Below are positions 25,349 to 33,475 of a DNA stretch of 64,000 nt, one piece after another. The DNA comes from JBCBGF01 sp038526915 (GTDB lineage: Bacteria; Pseudomonadota; Alphaproteobacteria; Rhodobacterales; Rhodobacteraceae). The DNA is taken from contig JBCBGF010000001.1 of assembly GCA_038526915.1 (NCBI GenBank), positions 248,001-312,000 of the forward strand, read 5' to 3'. The notes below the pieces were generated by a model that saw only the letters and a program-made list of their open reading frames with translations, was not told the DNA's origin and did no database searches. The stretch's first letter is position 1. Each line of letters opens with the position of its first letter. The position numbers were made by a program, and so were the translations under genes.

Positions 25349-27652
25349 TTACGAACCGTTGCGCGCGACCCCCGGAACCGCACGCAGCATCTCATCAAGC
25401 TGGGTGCGGGCCGATCTTGCGCCGTCGATAAGTTCCTGCGCCTCGGCCAGCGTTGGGGGGGCCGCAGGCCGCTCAGATGCCTCCTCCGCGATGGCAAGTC
25501 CGGCCGCCGCGGCAATGGGGTCGGGCGCGGTGTCGCGCAGACCCGGCCAATCGCGGGCGCGCAGCGCGGCCCGCAGCGCGCAATCCGGATCATCGACCTG
25601 GGCACAGCGATCACGGGCGTCGCTGAACCGCCCGGCTGCCAAATCGGCCGAGGCAACAAGCGCCGCATCATCGGCGGTGATCGGCGGGCTCAAAACCCGC
25701 GCGGCATCTTCGGGGCGGCCTTCGGCCAGGGCGATCCGGGCCCGGATACGGCGCACATCCGCGCTGTCGCGATCCGGCAGCGTCGCCAAAACCTGGCCCG
25801 CGCGTGACGCAAACCCCAGATCCGCCAGACGCGCCGCAACCGCAAGCCTCAGACCCGACGGCGCCCCGCTCAGAAACCGCTGGCTGGCCGGATCGAAGAT
25901 CAGCTGGGCAAAGGCCGCATCGCGGGCTTGCGCAACGGCGGCGGCATAAACCTCCTGCCGGAACTGCGCGGCCTGGGCGGCGTCGAACACCCCCGATTGC
26001 AAGGTCGCGTCCAATGTCTCCAGCGCCAGGAAGTACTCATTCCGCGACACCCGCCCGCGGATCTCTGCCGCGCGCAGGTCAGCCGCGTCCGGGGTGCCCG
26101 CGCGCTCAAACGCCATCAGGCCTGCGCTATCGACGATCTCGGCCTCAACCGGGCGGCCGATTTCAATCGACTGGTCGATCAACGCAATCAGCGCCGCCGC
26201 CGCCTCTGGCGAGGTGGAGCGCGCGAGCCCGGGCAGATCGGTCTTGGCATTCGGGCGCAAACCTTCCTCGGCCAGCCGCGCATCGATCAGCTGAAGCGCT
26301 GGTGCCCCGGCAAAGGGTGGCGGCGGCGTGGCGTTGCGCACCGTCAAGGCGGCGTCCTTTTGGCCAAGGTCGAGAAACCGCGCCGCAAGGGGCGGGCCCA
26401 GATGCAGGCGCAGGTGGCGGGGCAGCCGCGAAAACTGCAGCAGAACGCCATTGGTATCCACGCGCACATCGGGCGGCGCGGCCCCGGCCAGAAGGGCCCA
26501 CATCCGCGCCAAAGACCCGCAGTCCTGATGCGCCCTCAGCGCGTCGGCCGTGGGCGAGGCCGGGTTGTCGATCACCGTGGCGAGGGCGGACAGAATGTCG
26601 TGGTCACCAGACGGCACCGCCAGCTGCGCCAGAAGGCTCTGCGCCTCGGCCCCAAAGGTCATGTACACATAAAGCCGGGCCAGATCGCGCACGCCGTCAG
26701 GCCGCGGCATATCGAACGGATCGAACAAATCTGACCGCACAGTGGCCACGTCTGCCCATATGCCCTCCAGCGGTCCCCCCCATGTCGCCACGTCTAACGC
26801 CGATGGCGGCGGACAGGCGGGCAGCGGTGTCTGCAAAGGTGGCGGGGTGACCCCTGTCGCTGGATCAAGGCCCATGTCGATCCGAATGTTGCCGGATGGC
26901 GCCAGGGCTGTCGGGGGTGCAGGGGCCAGATCACCCAGGCTGGGTGCGCTCAGTTCAGGCTCAAGCAGACCAAGGGACGAGGCGCGCGCAATCTCACCAG
27001 CCAGCGCATCGGTGATGGCTTGACGTGCCGCCAGCGCCTCAGGCGCGGGCAGAAGCGGCAGGGGATCGGGCAGATCAAGCGACAGGCCCGTGTCCGGCAA
27101 CTGCGCCTGCGTCAGGCGCAGGTTCTCCAGCACAATGGCCGTCTCGCCCAAGGCACCCGACGCGTAAAGCGCCATGGGCGGATCGGCGTCGTCCGGCCCA
27201 GCGCTCGGATGATCGGGCGCTTGGGTCATCGCCTGCACAGGGTCGAGCGGGAGAAGCGCTTGGGCAAACGCTGGATTGCCCGCCGCCGCATCATCCAGAA
27301 TGTCGATCACCAGATAGAGGTCGTCCATCAGATAGGCCCGGACGCCACACTCACAGCCAAGGCGCATGCCAAGTTCCGTGCCACCGTTTTGGGGTGCAAT
27401 CGCCGTCACCCGGCCCGCAGGCAAGCGGGGCATCACACGGGTCAGATCAAACGACATCGACGGGCCAGAAAGCCGCAGGGTCAGACCCGCCTCGGTCTGG
27501 CCCAAGACCCAATCAGGCGGTTCGGGAAAGGAAATCACCAGCCGTGAAACACCGGGATATTCGCCCGCCGTCACAATGCGCCGCTGGTCCTGCGCGGCCC
27601 CGCTTGAGGCCACCAGCAGCAGCCCGATTGTCAGCGCGACCCCGGCCCTCAC
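25349..27652 (-). CDS. Large exported protein with AMIN-like N-terminus and helical repeats, unknown function
   Basis: Encodes 767 residues with a signal peptide (cleavage near SSG-AAQ, about residue 20). Residues 25-115 look like an AMIN-type beta domain (RLVISFPEPPDWVL, then GVRAYLMDDLYLVIDIL), a module that often binds peptidoglycan or targets periplasmic sites. A proline-rich linker follows, and the last 450 residues are alanine-rich helical pairs resembling TPR/Sel1-like repeats. It starts with GTG overlapping the motA stop (GTGA), so it is co-translated with the stator gene. This suggests a periplasmic motor accessory, perhaps functionally like MotC/MotK of rhizobia. I do not recognise a named family. 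Confidence 0.6.
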   Translation of the reverse strand: MRAGVALTIGLLLVASSGAAQDQRRIVTAGEYPGVSRLVISFPEPPDWVLGQTEAGLTLRLSGPSMSFDLTRVMPRLPAGRVTAIAPQNGGTELGMRLGCECGVRAYLMDDLYLVIDILDDAAAGNPAFAQALLPLDPVQAMTQAPDHPSAGPDDADPPMALYASGALGETAIVLENLRLTQAQLPDTGLSLDLPDPLPLLPAPEALAARQAITDALAGEIARASSLGLLEPELSAPSLGDLAPAPPTALAPSGNIRIDMGLDPATGVTPPPLQTPLPACPPPSALDVATWGGPLEGIWADVATVRSDLFDPFDMPRPDGVRDLARLYVYMTFGAEAQSLLAQLAVPSGDHDILSALATVIDNPASPTADALRAHQDCGSLARMWALLAGAAPPDVRVDTNGVLLQFSRLPRHLRLHLGPPLAARFLDLGQKDAALTVRNATPPPPFAGAPALQLIDARLAEEGLRPNAKTDLPGLARSTSPEAAAALIALIDQSIEIGRPVEAEIVDSAGLMAFERAGTPDAADLRAAEIRGRVSRNEYFLALETLDATLQSGVFDAAQAAQFRQEVYAAAVAQARDAAFAQLIFDPASQRFLSGAPSGLRLAVAARLADLGFASRAGQVLATLPDRDSADVRRIRARIALAEGRPEDAARVLSPPITADDAALVASADLAAGRFSDARDRCAQVDDPDCALRAALRARDWPGLRDTAPDPIAAAAGLAIAEEASERPAAPPTLAEAQELIDGARSARTQLDEMLRAVPGVARNGS

Positions 27653-28518
27653 GCCGCATCCCGCTTCACATCCTGCAACGCCGTCTCAAGATCCGAGAAA
27701 CTCGGCCGAACGCTGTGCGGGGCGTTCTGGCGGCCGACTTCGATACAGATGTTGGGCGGGTGATTGTGCAAGTTCGCCACCAAAACCTCGCGGATCAGGT
27801 GATAGAAATGCGCATCGTCTTCGGTGATCGTGCGCAGGCGGTTGGCGAAGGGGCCCACAAAGCCATACGCTAGGAACACCCCCAAAAACGTGCCGACCAA
27901 CGCACCCCCGATCAGCTTGCCCAGGATCTCGGGCGGCTGATCGATTGAGGCCATGGTCTTGATCACTCCCAGAACCGCCGCAACGATCCCCAGCGCAGGC
28001 AAGGCATCCGCCACCACCTGCAACGCATGGGCCGAATGCAACGCGTGGTGGTGGCTTGCCTCCATCCGCTTGTCGAGAACCTCTTCGACCTGGTGCGGAT
28101 CGTCGTAGTTCATCGAGGCAGAACGCAACGTGTCACAAATCAGCTCAACCGCTTCATGATCCGCCAAGACCCGCGGATAGCGCGCGAAAATCTCCGAGCT
28201 TTCGGGCGCCTCGATATGTTCTTCCAGCGCGACGGGGTTCTGGCGTGCGATACGGATCAGCTCGAACAACAGGCACAAGAGGTCGCGATAGTCGTCGGGC
28301 TTCCAACGCGGGCCTTTGAAGACCTTTCCCAGATCCTTCAGCGTATGCTTGATGGCAGCGCCGTCATTGGCGATCAGGAATGTGCCAGTGGCCGCGCCCA
28401 TGATCATCATCATCTCAAACGGCAGCGCCTTGATGATGATCCCAAACTTGCCACCGGCCAGCATGTAGCCACCAAAGACCATGCCGAAAACGACCACTAT
28501 GCCGACTATGCCGATCAT
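27649..28518 (-). CDS. motA: Flagellar motor stator protein MotA
   Basis: Encodes the proton-channel stator subunit (289 residues) with four membrane helices: two near the N-terminus (MIGIVGIVVVFGMVFGGYMLAGG and the following) and two around 190-240 (VVADALPALGIVAAVLGVIKTMA and LVGTFLGVFLAYGFVGP). The cytoplasmic loop holds the charged residues that contact FliG. The helix-3/4 prolines and GIVAAVLGV pattern are typical. The partner motB is about 10 kb away, at 38441-39289, which is unusual but seen in this clade. Confidence 0.95.
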   Translation of the reverse strand: MIGIVGIVVVFGMVFGGYMLAGGKFGIIIKALPFEMMMIMGAATGTFLIANDGAAIKHTLKDLGKVFKGPRWKPDDYRDLLCLLFELIRIARQNPVALEEHIEAPESSEIFARYPRVLADHEAVELICDTLRSASMNYDDPHQVEEVLDKRMEASHHHALHSAHALQVVADALPALGIVAAVLGVIKTMASIDQPPEILGKLIGGALVGTFLGVFLAYGFVGPFANRLRTITEDDAHFYHLIREVLVANLHNHPPNICIEVGRQNAPHSVRPSFSDLETALQDVKRDAA

Positions 28519-28592
28519 GCGCCCGCATCCCCTTTTGCCCTGCGCGTCTGTTGCGGGACTTGTGGCAAAAGCAGTTTAAGAAAGCCTGACCC

Positions 28593-29168
28593 TCACTCGG
28601 TCGGGGCAAGCGCGTTTCGGCCCGCCAGCAGGACGCTGATCGTGTAGGCCGTGTCAGGCGAGAGGCCCGCCATGATCTCGGCCGCCGCGTCGGGCCGCAT
28701 CCGGCCCAGGAACCCCGCCGCGAACTCCGGCGACATCTGCTGGAACAGGGGCACGGCGTCCTTGGGCTTCATGTTCTCATAAACCGAGGTAAGCCGGGCA
28801 AGATCATCTTCTGCGGCGCGTTCTGACTGCGCCATGGTCGCCATCAGACGGGCCTCGGCCGCTTCCAACTCGGCCAGCTGCCTGGCAATTGCCGCTTCGG
28901 CCAGATCCAGCGCGGCCAGCCGATCTTCAATCTGCGCCTCGCGCACAGTCACTGCGGCCTCGCGTTCGCGAATGGCGGCCAAGGCCTCGCTCAATCCCGG
29001 TTGCGCGGCGGGTGTCGGGCTGTCGGCGGTGTCTTCTGCGGCACCGGTTTCGGCACCTTCGCGCGCAATCGCCATCGCGGTACCATCGGCGATCCGAAGA
29101 ATGCCGGACCCCAAAAAGGTCAGCGCCAGAACGAACAGCGCGCCCCGCCCCCAGGCCGCGCGCATCAT
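28593..29168 (-). CDS. MotE-like stator chaperone (FliG/MgtE-N-like C-terminal fold)
   Basis: Encodes 191 residues with an N-terminal signal/anchor helix (about 8-28), a long coiled coil (about 55-120: AIREREAAVTVREAQIEDRLAAL and following), and a C-terminal domain reading YENMKPKDAVPLFQQMSPEFAAGFLGRMRPDAAAEIMAGL. That last block is the MgtE-N/FliG-middle-like repeat of the MotE family. MotE of Sinorhizobium is a periplasmic chaperone for MotC. Here it sits just upstream of motA and of the 767-aa exported protein, which supports pairing of the two. Confidence 0.7.
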   Translation of the reverse strand: MMRAAWGRGALFVLALTFLGSGILRIADGTAMAIAREGAETGAAEDTADSPTPAAQPGLSEALAAIREREAAVTVREAQIEDRLAALDLAEAAIARQLAELEAAEARLMATMAQSERAAEDDLARLTSVYENMKPKDAVPLFQQMSPEFAAGFLGRMRPDAAAEIMAGLSPDTAYTISVLLAGRNALAPTE

Positions 29169-29575
29169 ACCGACGCTCCGTTCGCACGGGCGCGGTTGGA
29201 CACAAAGACGGATGTCTCTTGCGGCGCCTCTTCTTCTGACTGATTGGCCGCATCACCCTGTTGCCGTTTCGCAGCCGTCGCCGCAGGCGTTTCCGGCAAG
29301 TCATGCAGCGACGCCACCAATAGCTCCAGCCGCCGCGCTGCGTCTTCCGCCCGGCCTGTCAGATCACCCAAAGATGTCGCCGATTGCGAGGCCGAGGTCT
29401 GGGCCGAGCGCAACGTCGCCGTCATGTCATCGACCTGCGCCGACAACACGGCAATGGCCCCGCCAACCCCCTTCTCAAGATCGGTGAATCGGCTGAGCCG
29501 CCGCGACAGCACAACACAATAGACCGTCGCCCCGAGCGCGGCCAAGACCAGCAAGATGTCCGCCAAAACTCCCAT
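29165..29575 (-). CDS. Membrane-anchored coiled-coil flagellar protein (DUF6468-like)
   Basis: Encodes 136 residues. One membrane helix lies at about 4-22 (MGVLADILLVLAALGATVYCVVLSRRL), then a coiled coil (SRFTDLEKGVGGAIAVLSAQVDDMTATLRSAQ) and a disordered acidic tail. The layout and RRLSRFTDLEKG segment resemble a small flagellar-locus family of alphaproteobacteria (DUF6468-type). ATG 29575 has AGGGGTGG upstream. It overlaps motE by four bases and lies between fliL and motE. Function unknown. Confidence 0.55.
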   Translation of the reverse strand: MGVLADILLVLAALGATVYCVVLSRRLSRFTDLEKGVGGAIAVLSAQVDDMTATLRSAQTSASQSATSLGDLTGRAEDAARRLELLVASLHDLPETPAATAAKRQQGDAANQSEEEAPQETSVFVSNRARANGASV

Positions 29576-29583
29576 GACCACCC

Positions 29584-30066
29584 CTAGTTCAGAACAAACT
29601 CCATGACCAAAAGGTCCCGCACGTTGTCATCCCCCACGACCATCCGAACCCGGCGCAACATCTGCGCCCGCAACTGAACCAGTGCCGCGGGTTCGGTCAA
29701 AAGCGCGACATCCACCGCGCGCAGATACCCGTTCAGCACGTCCGTAATCCGCGGCATCCGCTCGGTCACCTCCCGCACCGATGCGCCCGGCACCTCAAGC
29801 TGCGCCTGAAACCGCAAATGCCGCCCACCAGCCGCACCCCCAAGCGAGACCACCAGCGGATCCACAGGCAGAAACGTGATATCCGGCCCCTCTTCCACCG
29901 GCTCAGACTCGGCCTCACCCGGGGCCAGGATCAGCCCGCTATGCACCGCAAAATACCCAGCGCCCGCCAGAGCGATGCCCAGCACAAGCCCGATCAGCAT
30001 CGGCAGCAAGCTGCGCTTTTTCGGCGGGTCCTCAACAGTATCGTCCGTGACGTCGGTCATCCGCAT
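29584..30066 (-). CDS. fliL: Flagellar basal-body-associated protein FliL
   Basis: Encodes FliL (160 residues): a short cytoplasmic tail with KKR, one membrane helix (about 19-40, LLPMLIGLVLGIALAGAGYF), and a periplasmic stomatin-like domain that includes ITFLPVDPLVVSLG and the C-terminal VRMVVGDDNVRDLLVMEFVLN. That ending (VRDLLVxEFxxQ type) is the FliL hallmark. It is the first gene of the minus-strand stator/export-gate operon and is divergent from fliF across a region with a CtrA-like box. Confidence 0.88.
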   Translation of the reverse strand: MRMTDVTDDTVEDPPKKRSLLPMLIGLVLGIALAGAGYFAVHSGLILAPGEAESEPVEEGPDITFLPVDPLVVSLGGAAGGRHLRFQAQLEVPGASVREVTERMPRITDVLNGYLRAVDVALLTEPAALVQLRAQMLRRVRMVVGDDNVRDLLVMEFVLN

Positions 30067-30102
30067 GTCCCCGAAATTTCGTTAGCTCATAACCGGTTGT
30101 AA

Positions 30103-30117
30103 CTAACCGATTGTTAA
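30103..30117. promoter_or_regulatory. CtrA-like box between fliL and fliF
   Basis: CTAA-N7-TTAA is one mismatch from the TTAA-N7-TTAA CtrA consensus, 37 bases upstream of fliL and 63 upstream of fliF. A related stretch (ATAACCGGTTGTAA, 30088-30101) lies immediately beside it, so the site may be a tandem. Both divergent class II flagellar operons could be controlled from here. Confidence 0.5.
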
Positions 30118-30179
30118 GCGGGCTCTGTCAGAAGGGCGGCGTACCGGGGCGAAGCCCCTTGGGGATGGAGTATGGCTGC

Positions 30180-31808
30180 GTGCAGAATCTGGGCACTGCT
30201 TTCATGACTTTTTCCCCCGCCCGACGCCTGGCTATCGTGGTGGCAACGGTGGGGGTCTTTGCAGGGATTATCCTGTTGGCGCAGATGGCAAATGCGCCAC
30301 GCATGGCGTTGCTCTATTCCGGGCTTGAGGCCGCGGCCGCGGGCGAGGTTGTGCAATCCCTCGAACAAGCCGGTGTCGCCCATGAGGTGCGCGGCAATGC
30401 GATCTTTGTCGATGCCGCACAACGCGATTCGCTGCGGATGTCGCTCGCCGCTCAGGGGCAGCCGGCCAATGGGGCACGTGGGTACGAGTTGCTCGATTCT
30501 CTGTCTGGCTTTGGCACTACGTCGCAGATGTTCGATGCCGCCTATTGGCGGGCCAAGGAAGGGGAACTGGCCCGGACGATCACCACTAGCCCGGCCATTC
30601 GCTCGGCCCGGGTCCATATCTCGAGCGGCCAGTCCCGCGGGTTTGGACCATCGTCTGAGCCATCCGCCTCGGTCACGATCACAACCGCCGGCGGTGCGCT
30701 TGGCGCGGGGCAGGCTCGGGCCCTACGGTTTCTCGTGGCCTCGGCCGTGGCCGGCATGGCGCCCGAAAACGTCTCGGTCATCGATGATGCGGGCCGTCTT
30801 ATCACCGGCGGCGGCGATGCAGGTGCTGTTGACACCGCTATGATGCGCACCCGCGCGAATGAGCTTCGCCGCAACGCCGAACGGCTGCTGGCCGCCCGGG
30901 TCGGGCCCGGGAACGCGGTGGTGGAGGTGAACATCGACGCCGTAACGGACCGCGAGGAGATCATGGAACGGCGGTTCGATCCGGAGAACCGCGTGGCCAT
31001 CAGCACCGACACGCAAGAAACATCACGCTCGGCCAATGACACCCGCAATACCGCGGTCACCGCCGCCAGCAACCTGCCCGATGGCGAGGCGGGCGAAGAC
31101 GGCGGTGCCTCGTCATCCCAAGATTCCGAGACGCGGGAACGGATCAACTATGAAGTCGCCGAAACCCAGCGCGAAGTCGTGCGGATGCCCGGCGCGATCC
31201 GGCGGATGAGCGTTGCGGTTCTGGTCGACGGCGTCCGCGGGGTTGATGCGGCAGGTACCCCCACCTGGGAGCCGCGCAGCGCGGAGGAGCTTGAGGCCTT
31301 GCGTGCCCTTGTGGCCTCCGCCGTGGGGTTTGACCCCGATCGTGGGGATGATCTGACAATTGAGTCTTTGGAGTTTTTGCCGCCTGCCATGGATGGGTCG
31401 GGACCGGCGTCTGCACCGTTTCTTGCGGGGCCCAGTCTTGATCCCATGCGTCTGGCCATGGCCGGGCTGGTGGCGGTGGTCGTGGTGATTCTGGGGCTGT
31501 TCGTGCTGCGCCCCGCGCTCGCTGCCGCATCACGGCAAAGCCCGGTCTCTGCCGAGCTTCCACCCCCGGCACCCCTGCCTGATGCAGGCCCCGCCGACCT
31601 GCCCCCACTCAGCGGGCAGATTGACGATGACGGGCCATTGCCCGATCTGCCCGTGGTCTCTGCCCTGCCGCCGCTGGGGTCGATTGATTTCGCTGGCGGT
31701 GCAGAGGAAACACCTGCCGACCGTCTGCGCGGCCTGATCGAAGAACGCCGCGACGAATCTGCCGCGCTGCTGCAACGCTGGATCGATGAGCCGAGGGAAC
31801 CGGCATGA
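30180..31808 (+). CDS. fliF: Flagellar MS-ring protein FliF
   Basis: Encodes the MS-ring subunit, the first structure of the basal body (542 residues). I chose the GTG at 30180, which gives the family-like start (M)QNLGTAFMTFSPARRLAIV and has GGAG nine bases upstream; upstream TTG and ATG options are less convincing. Two membrane helices (about 16-36 and 440-462) flank the periplasmic ring-building domains, with NMALLYSGL-type PRMALLYSGLEAAAAGEVV near 43-60. The FliG-binding C-terminus is present. It starts the fliF-fliH-fliN-fliP operon and overlaps fliH by four bases. Confidence 0.95.
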   Translation: MQNLGTAFMTFSPARRLAIVVATVGVFAGIILLAQMANAPRMALLYSGLEAAAAGEVVQSLEQAGVAHEVRGNAIFVDAAQRDSLRMSLAAQGQPANGARGYELLDSLSGFGTTSQMFDAAYWRAKEGELARTITTSPAIRSARVHISSGQSRGFGPSSEPSASVTITTAGGALGAGQARALRFLVASAVAGMAPENVSVIDDAGRLITGGGDAGAVDTAMMRTRANELRRNAERLLAARVGPGNAVVEVNIDAVTDREEIMERRFDPENRVAISTDTQETSRSANDTRNTAVTAASNLPDGEAGEDGGASSSQDSETRERINYEVAETQREVVRMPGAIRRMSVAVLVDGVRGVDAAGTPTWEPRSAEELEALRALVASAVGFDPDRGDDLTIESLEFLPPAMDGSGPASAPFLAGPSLDPMRLAMAGLVAVVVVILGLFVLRPALAAASRQSPVSAELPPPAPLPDAGPADLPPLSGQIDDDGPLPDLPVVSALPPLGSIDFAGGAEETPADRLRGLIEERRDESAALLQRWIDEPREPA

Positions 31809-32389
31809 CCAGCGGCATCACGCTTGAGGATTTCAGCACCCCCGCCCCCGTCGACCGCCCCCGCCCGACAGCCGACGATGCCGCTGTGAAAGCGGCCTAT
31901 GAGCGGGGTTATCGCCAGGGTTGGGACGACGCGACAACCGAGGCGCAGACCGCGCGCGACGCAATCTCAGCCGAGCTGGAGCGGAACCTGCGTGATCTGG
32001 GCTTTACCTATTTCGAGGCGCGCGATGCCCTGTTGCAATCGATGTCGTCGTTTCTGGATGAAACGCTGACCCTGCTGTTTCCCACACTGCTGTCGCCGGC
32101 CCTACGCGCCACCATCCTGGCCGAGCTGGATCAGATCGCCGCCACCACCCGCCCCGATGCAATCGACATTATGGTCCACGCCGACGAGGCGGATCGCGTG
32201 CGCGCCCTTTTGCCCGACGACACCGCGCTGACGATCACAGTCCGGCCCGAACCGGCCCTTGCACCGGGCCGGGCCCACATCGTCTTTGAAAGCGCGGAGA
32301 TCGACATCGACCTTCAGTCGGTCGTGGCACGGCTCCAAGATGTGGCGGCCCCACCCCGTGAAAGCACCCGGTCAGATGAGCACGGATGA
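31805..32389 (+). CDS. fliH: Flagellar assembly protein FliH
   Basis: Encodes a 194-residue FliH-like regulator of the FliI ATPase. The N-terminal third is disordered and leads into AYERGYRQGWDDATTEAQTARDAI, a FliH-type G..G...G helix; the C-terminal half (LLSPALRATILAELDQIAA and ITVRPEPALAPGRAHIVFESAEIDIDL) matches the FliH/YscL fold. Sequence conservation is low in this family, and position between fliF and fliN adds weight. It overlaps fliN by 14 bases. Confidence 0.75.
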   Translation: MTSGITLEDFSTPAPVDRPRPTADDAAVKAAYERGYRQGWDDATTEAQTARDAISAELERNLRDLGFTYFEARDALLQSMSSFLDETLTLLFPTLLSPALRATILAELDQIAATTRPDAIDIMVHADEADRVRALLPDDTALTITVRPEPALAPGRAHIVFESAEIDIDLQSVVARLQDVAAPPRESTRSDEHG

Positions 32390-32651
32390 CACGCCAGACA
32401 TGGATGTCGACACCGTGTTCCACGACCTGCCCGTGGACATCCGCGTTGTCATCGGCACGGCCACGCCACTGGTGGGTGAGGTTCTGTCGCTCACCCGCGA
32501 TTCGGTGATCCCGCTCACCAGCCGCATCGATGATCCGGTCCTCGTCTATGTCGGCGACCGCCTGATCGCCAAGGGCGAGCTGGAAACCCAGGAAGACGGC
32601 ACTGGCCTCGCCGTGCGTATCATCGAGATCCCCGGCAAGGGCGGCCCGTGA
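32376..32651 (+). CDS. fliN: Flagellar motor switch protein FliN
   Basis: Encodes the C-ring subunit FliN (91 residues), starting MSTDDTPDMD at 32376. It has the SpoA fold: DLPVDIRVVIGTATPLVGEVLSLTRDSVIPL then DPVLVYVGDRLIAKGELETQEDGTGLAVRI. It is very short, consisting of little more than the SpoA domain. The longer open frame beginning inside fliH is not supported. Its stop overlaps the fliP start (GTGA). The partner switch proteins FliM and FliG are not in the window. Confidence 0.92.
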   Translation: MSTDDTPDMDVDTVFHDLPVDIRVVIGTATPLVGEVLSLTRDSVIPLTSRIDDPVLVYVGDRLIAKGELETQEDGTGLAVRIIEIPGKGGP

Positions 32652-33391
32652 CGCGGCCCGTGCCCGCGCGGACGGCCGCCATCGCCGCGGCTGCGCTTCT
32701 GACCCTCACGGGCAGCGCGGCAATCGCTCAAACGCCGGATTTCGGCCTGCCCGACAGCCTCGACCTCAGCGAACGCGTGGTCCAGCTGATCCTGCTGGTT
32801 ACGGTTCTGAGCCTCGTGCCCGGTCTGGCCGTGATGATCACCTGTTTCCCGTTCATCGTGACCGTGCTGGCGATCCTGCGCCAGGGGATCGGCCTGCAAT
32901 CCTCGCCGCCCAACATGCTGTTGATCAGTCTCGCGCTGTTTCTCACGTATTTCGTGATGGAACCGGTCTTTCGCGAGGCCTGGGTCACCGGGATCGAGCC
33001 GTTAACCCAAGGCCGCCTGCCCCCCGATGCCGCCCTGACCGCCGCGCTTGAACCGTTTCGCGTCTTCATGGCCGGGCGGATTGATGCAGACACCTTTGCC
33101 AGCCTGTCGGAGATGCGCGGGTTTGGCGCAACGGCGCCCGCGCCGGACGCCCCGCTGTCGATCCTGCTGCCATCCTTCATGCTGAGCGAGATTGAGCGCG
33201 CGTTTGAGATCGGGTTTCTGATCTTCCTACCGTTTCTGATCATCGATCTCGTTGTGGCGGCGATCCTCATGTCGATGGGGATGATGATGGTGCCACCTGC
33301 AATCGTGGCCCTACCCTTCAAGCTCGCGTTTTTCGTTGTGGCCGACGGCTGGACACTGGTGTCTCGCGCGCTGGTCGAAGGGTACTTCTAG
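32648..33391 (+). CDS. fliP: Flagellar type III export protein FliP
   Basis: Encodes the FliP export-gate subunit (247 residues). It has a cleavable signal peptide (to about AIAQ, residue 27), unusual for an inner-membrane protein but normal for FliP, then four membrane helices. The QLILLVTVLSLVPGLAVMITCFPFIVTVLAILRQGIG stretch (with RQ..G) and ILLPSFMLSEIERAFEIGFLIFLPFLIIDLVVA are diagnostic. It starts with GTG at 32648, overlapping the fliN stop codon. Confidence 0.96.
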   Translation: MTRPVPARTAAIAAAALLTLTGSAAIAQTPDFGLPDSLDLSERVVQLILLVTVLSLVPGLAVMITCFPFIVTVLAILRQGIGLQSSPPNMLLISLALFLTYFVMEPVFREAWVTGIEPLTQGRLPPDAALTAALEPFRVFMAGRIDADTFASLSEMRGFGATAPAPDAPLSILLPSFMLSEIERAFEIGFLIFLPFLIIDLVVAAILMSMGMMMVPPAIVALPFKLAFFVVADGWTLVSRALVEGYF

Positions 33392-33475
33392 GGATACGTG
33401 CCCTGAGCTGCTTGCACCAACCGTCCCACGGTAGAACAACCAAGACACGGGGCCTCAGGCCAGTCGCAACCGGCC

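Noticed and set aside
24259..25431. 390-residue plus-strand open frame
   Set aside because: Lies antisense to flhA, the transglycosylase and the 767-aa gene, all of which have convincing features.
25804..26850. 348-residue plus-strand open frame
   Set aside because: Antisense shadow of the 767-aa exported protein; arginine/proline-rich and without motifs.
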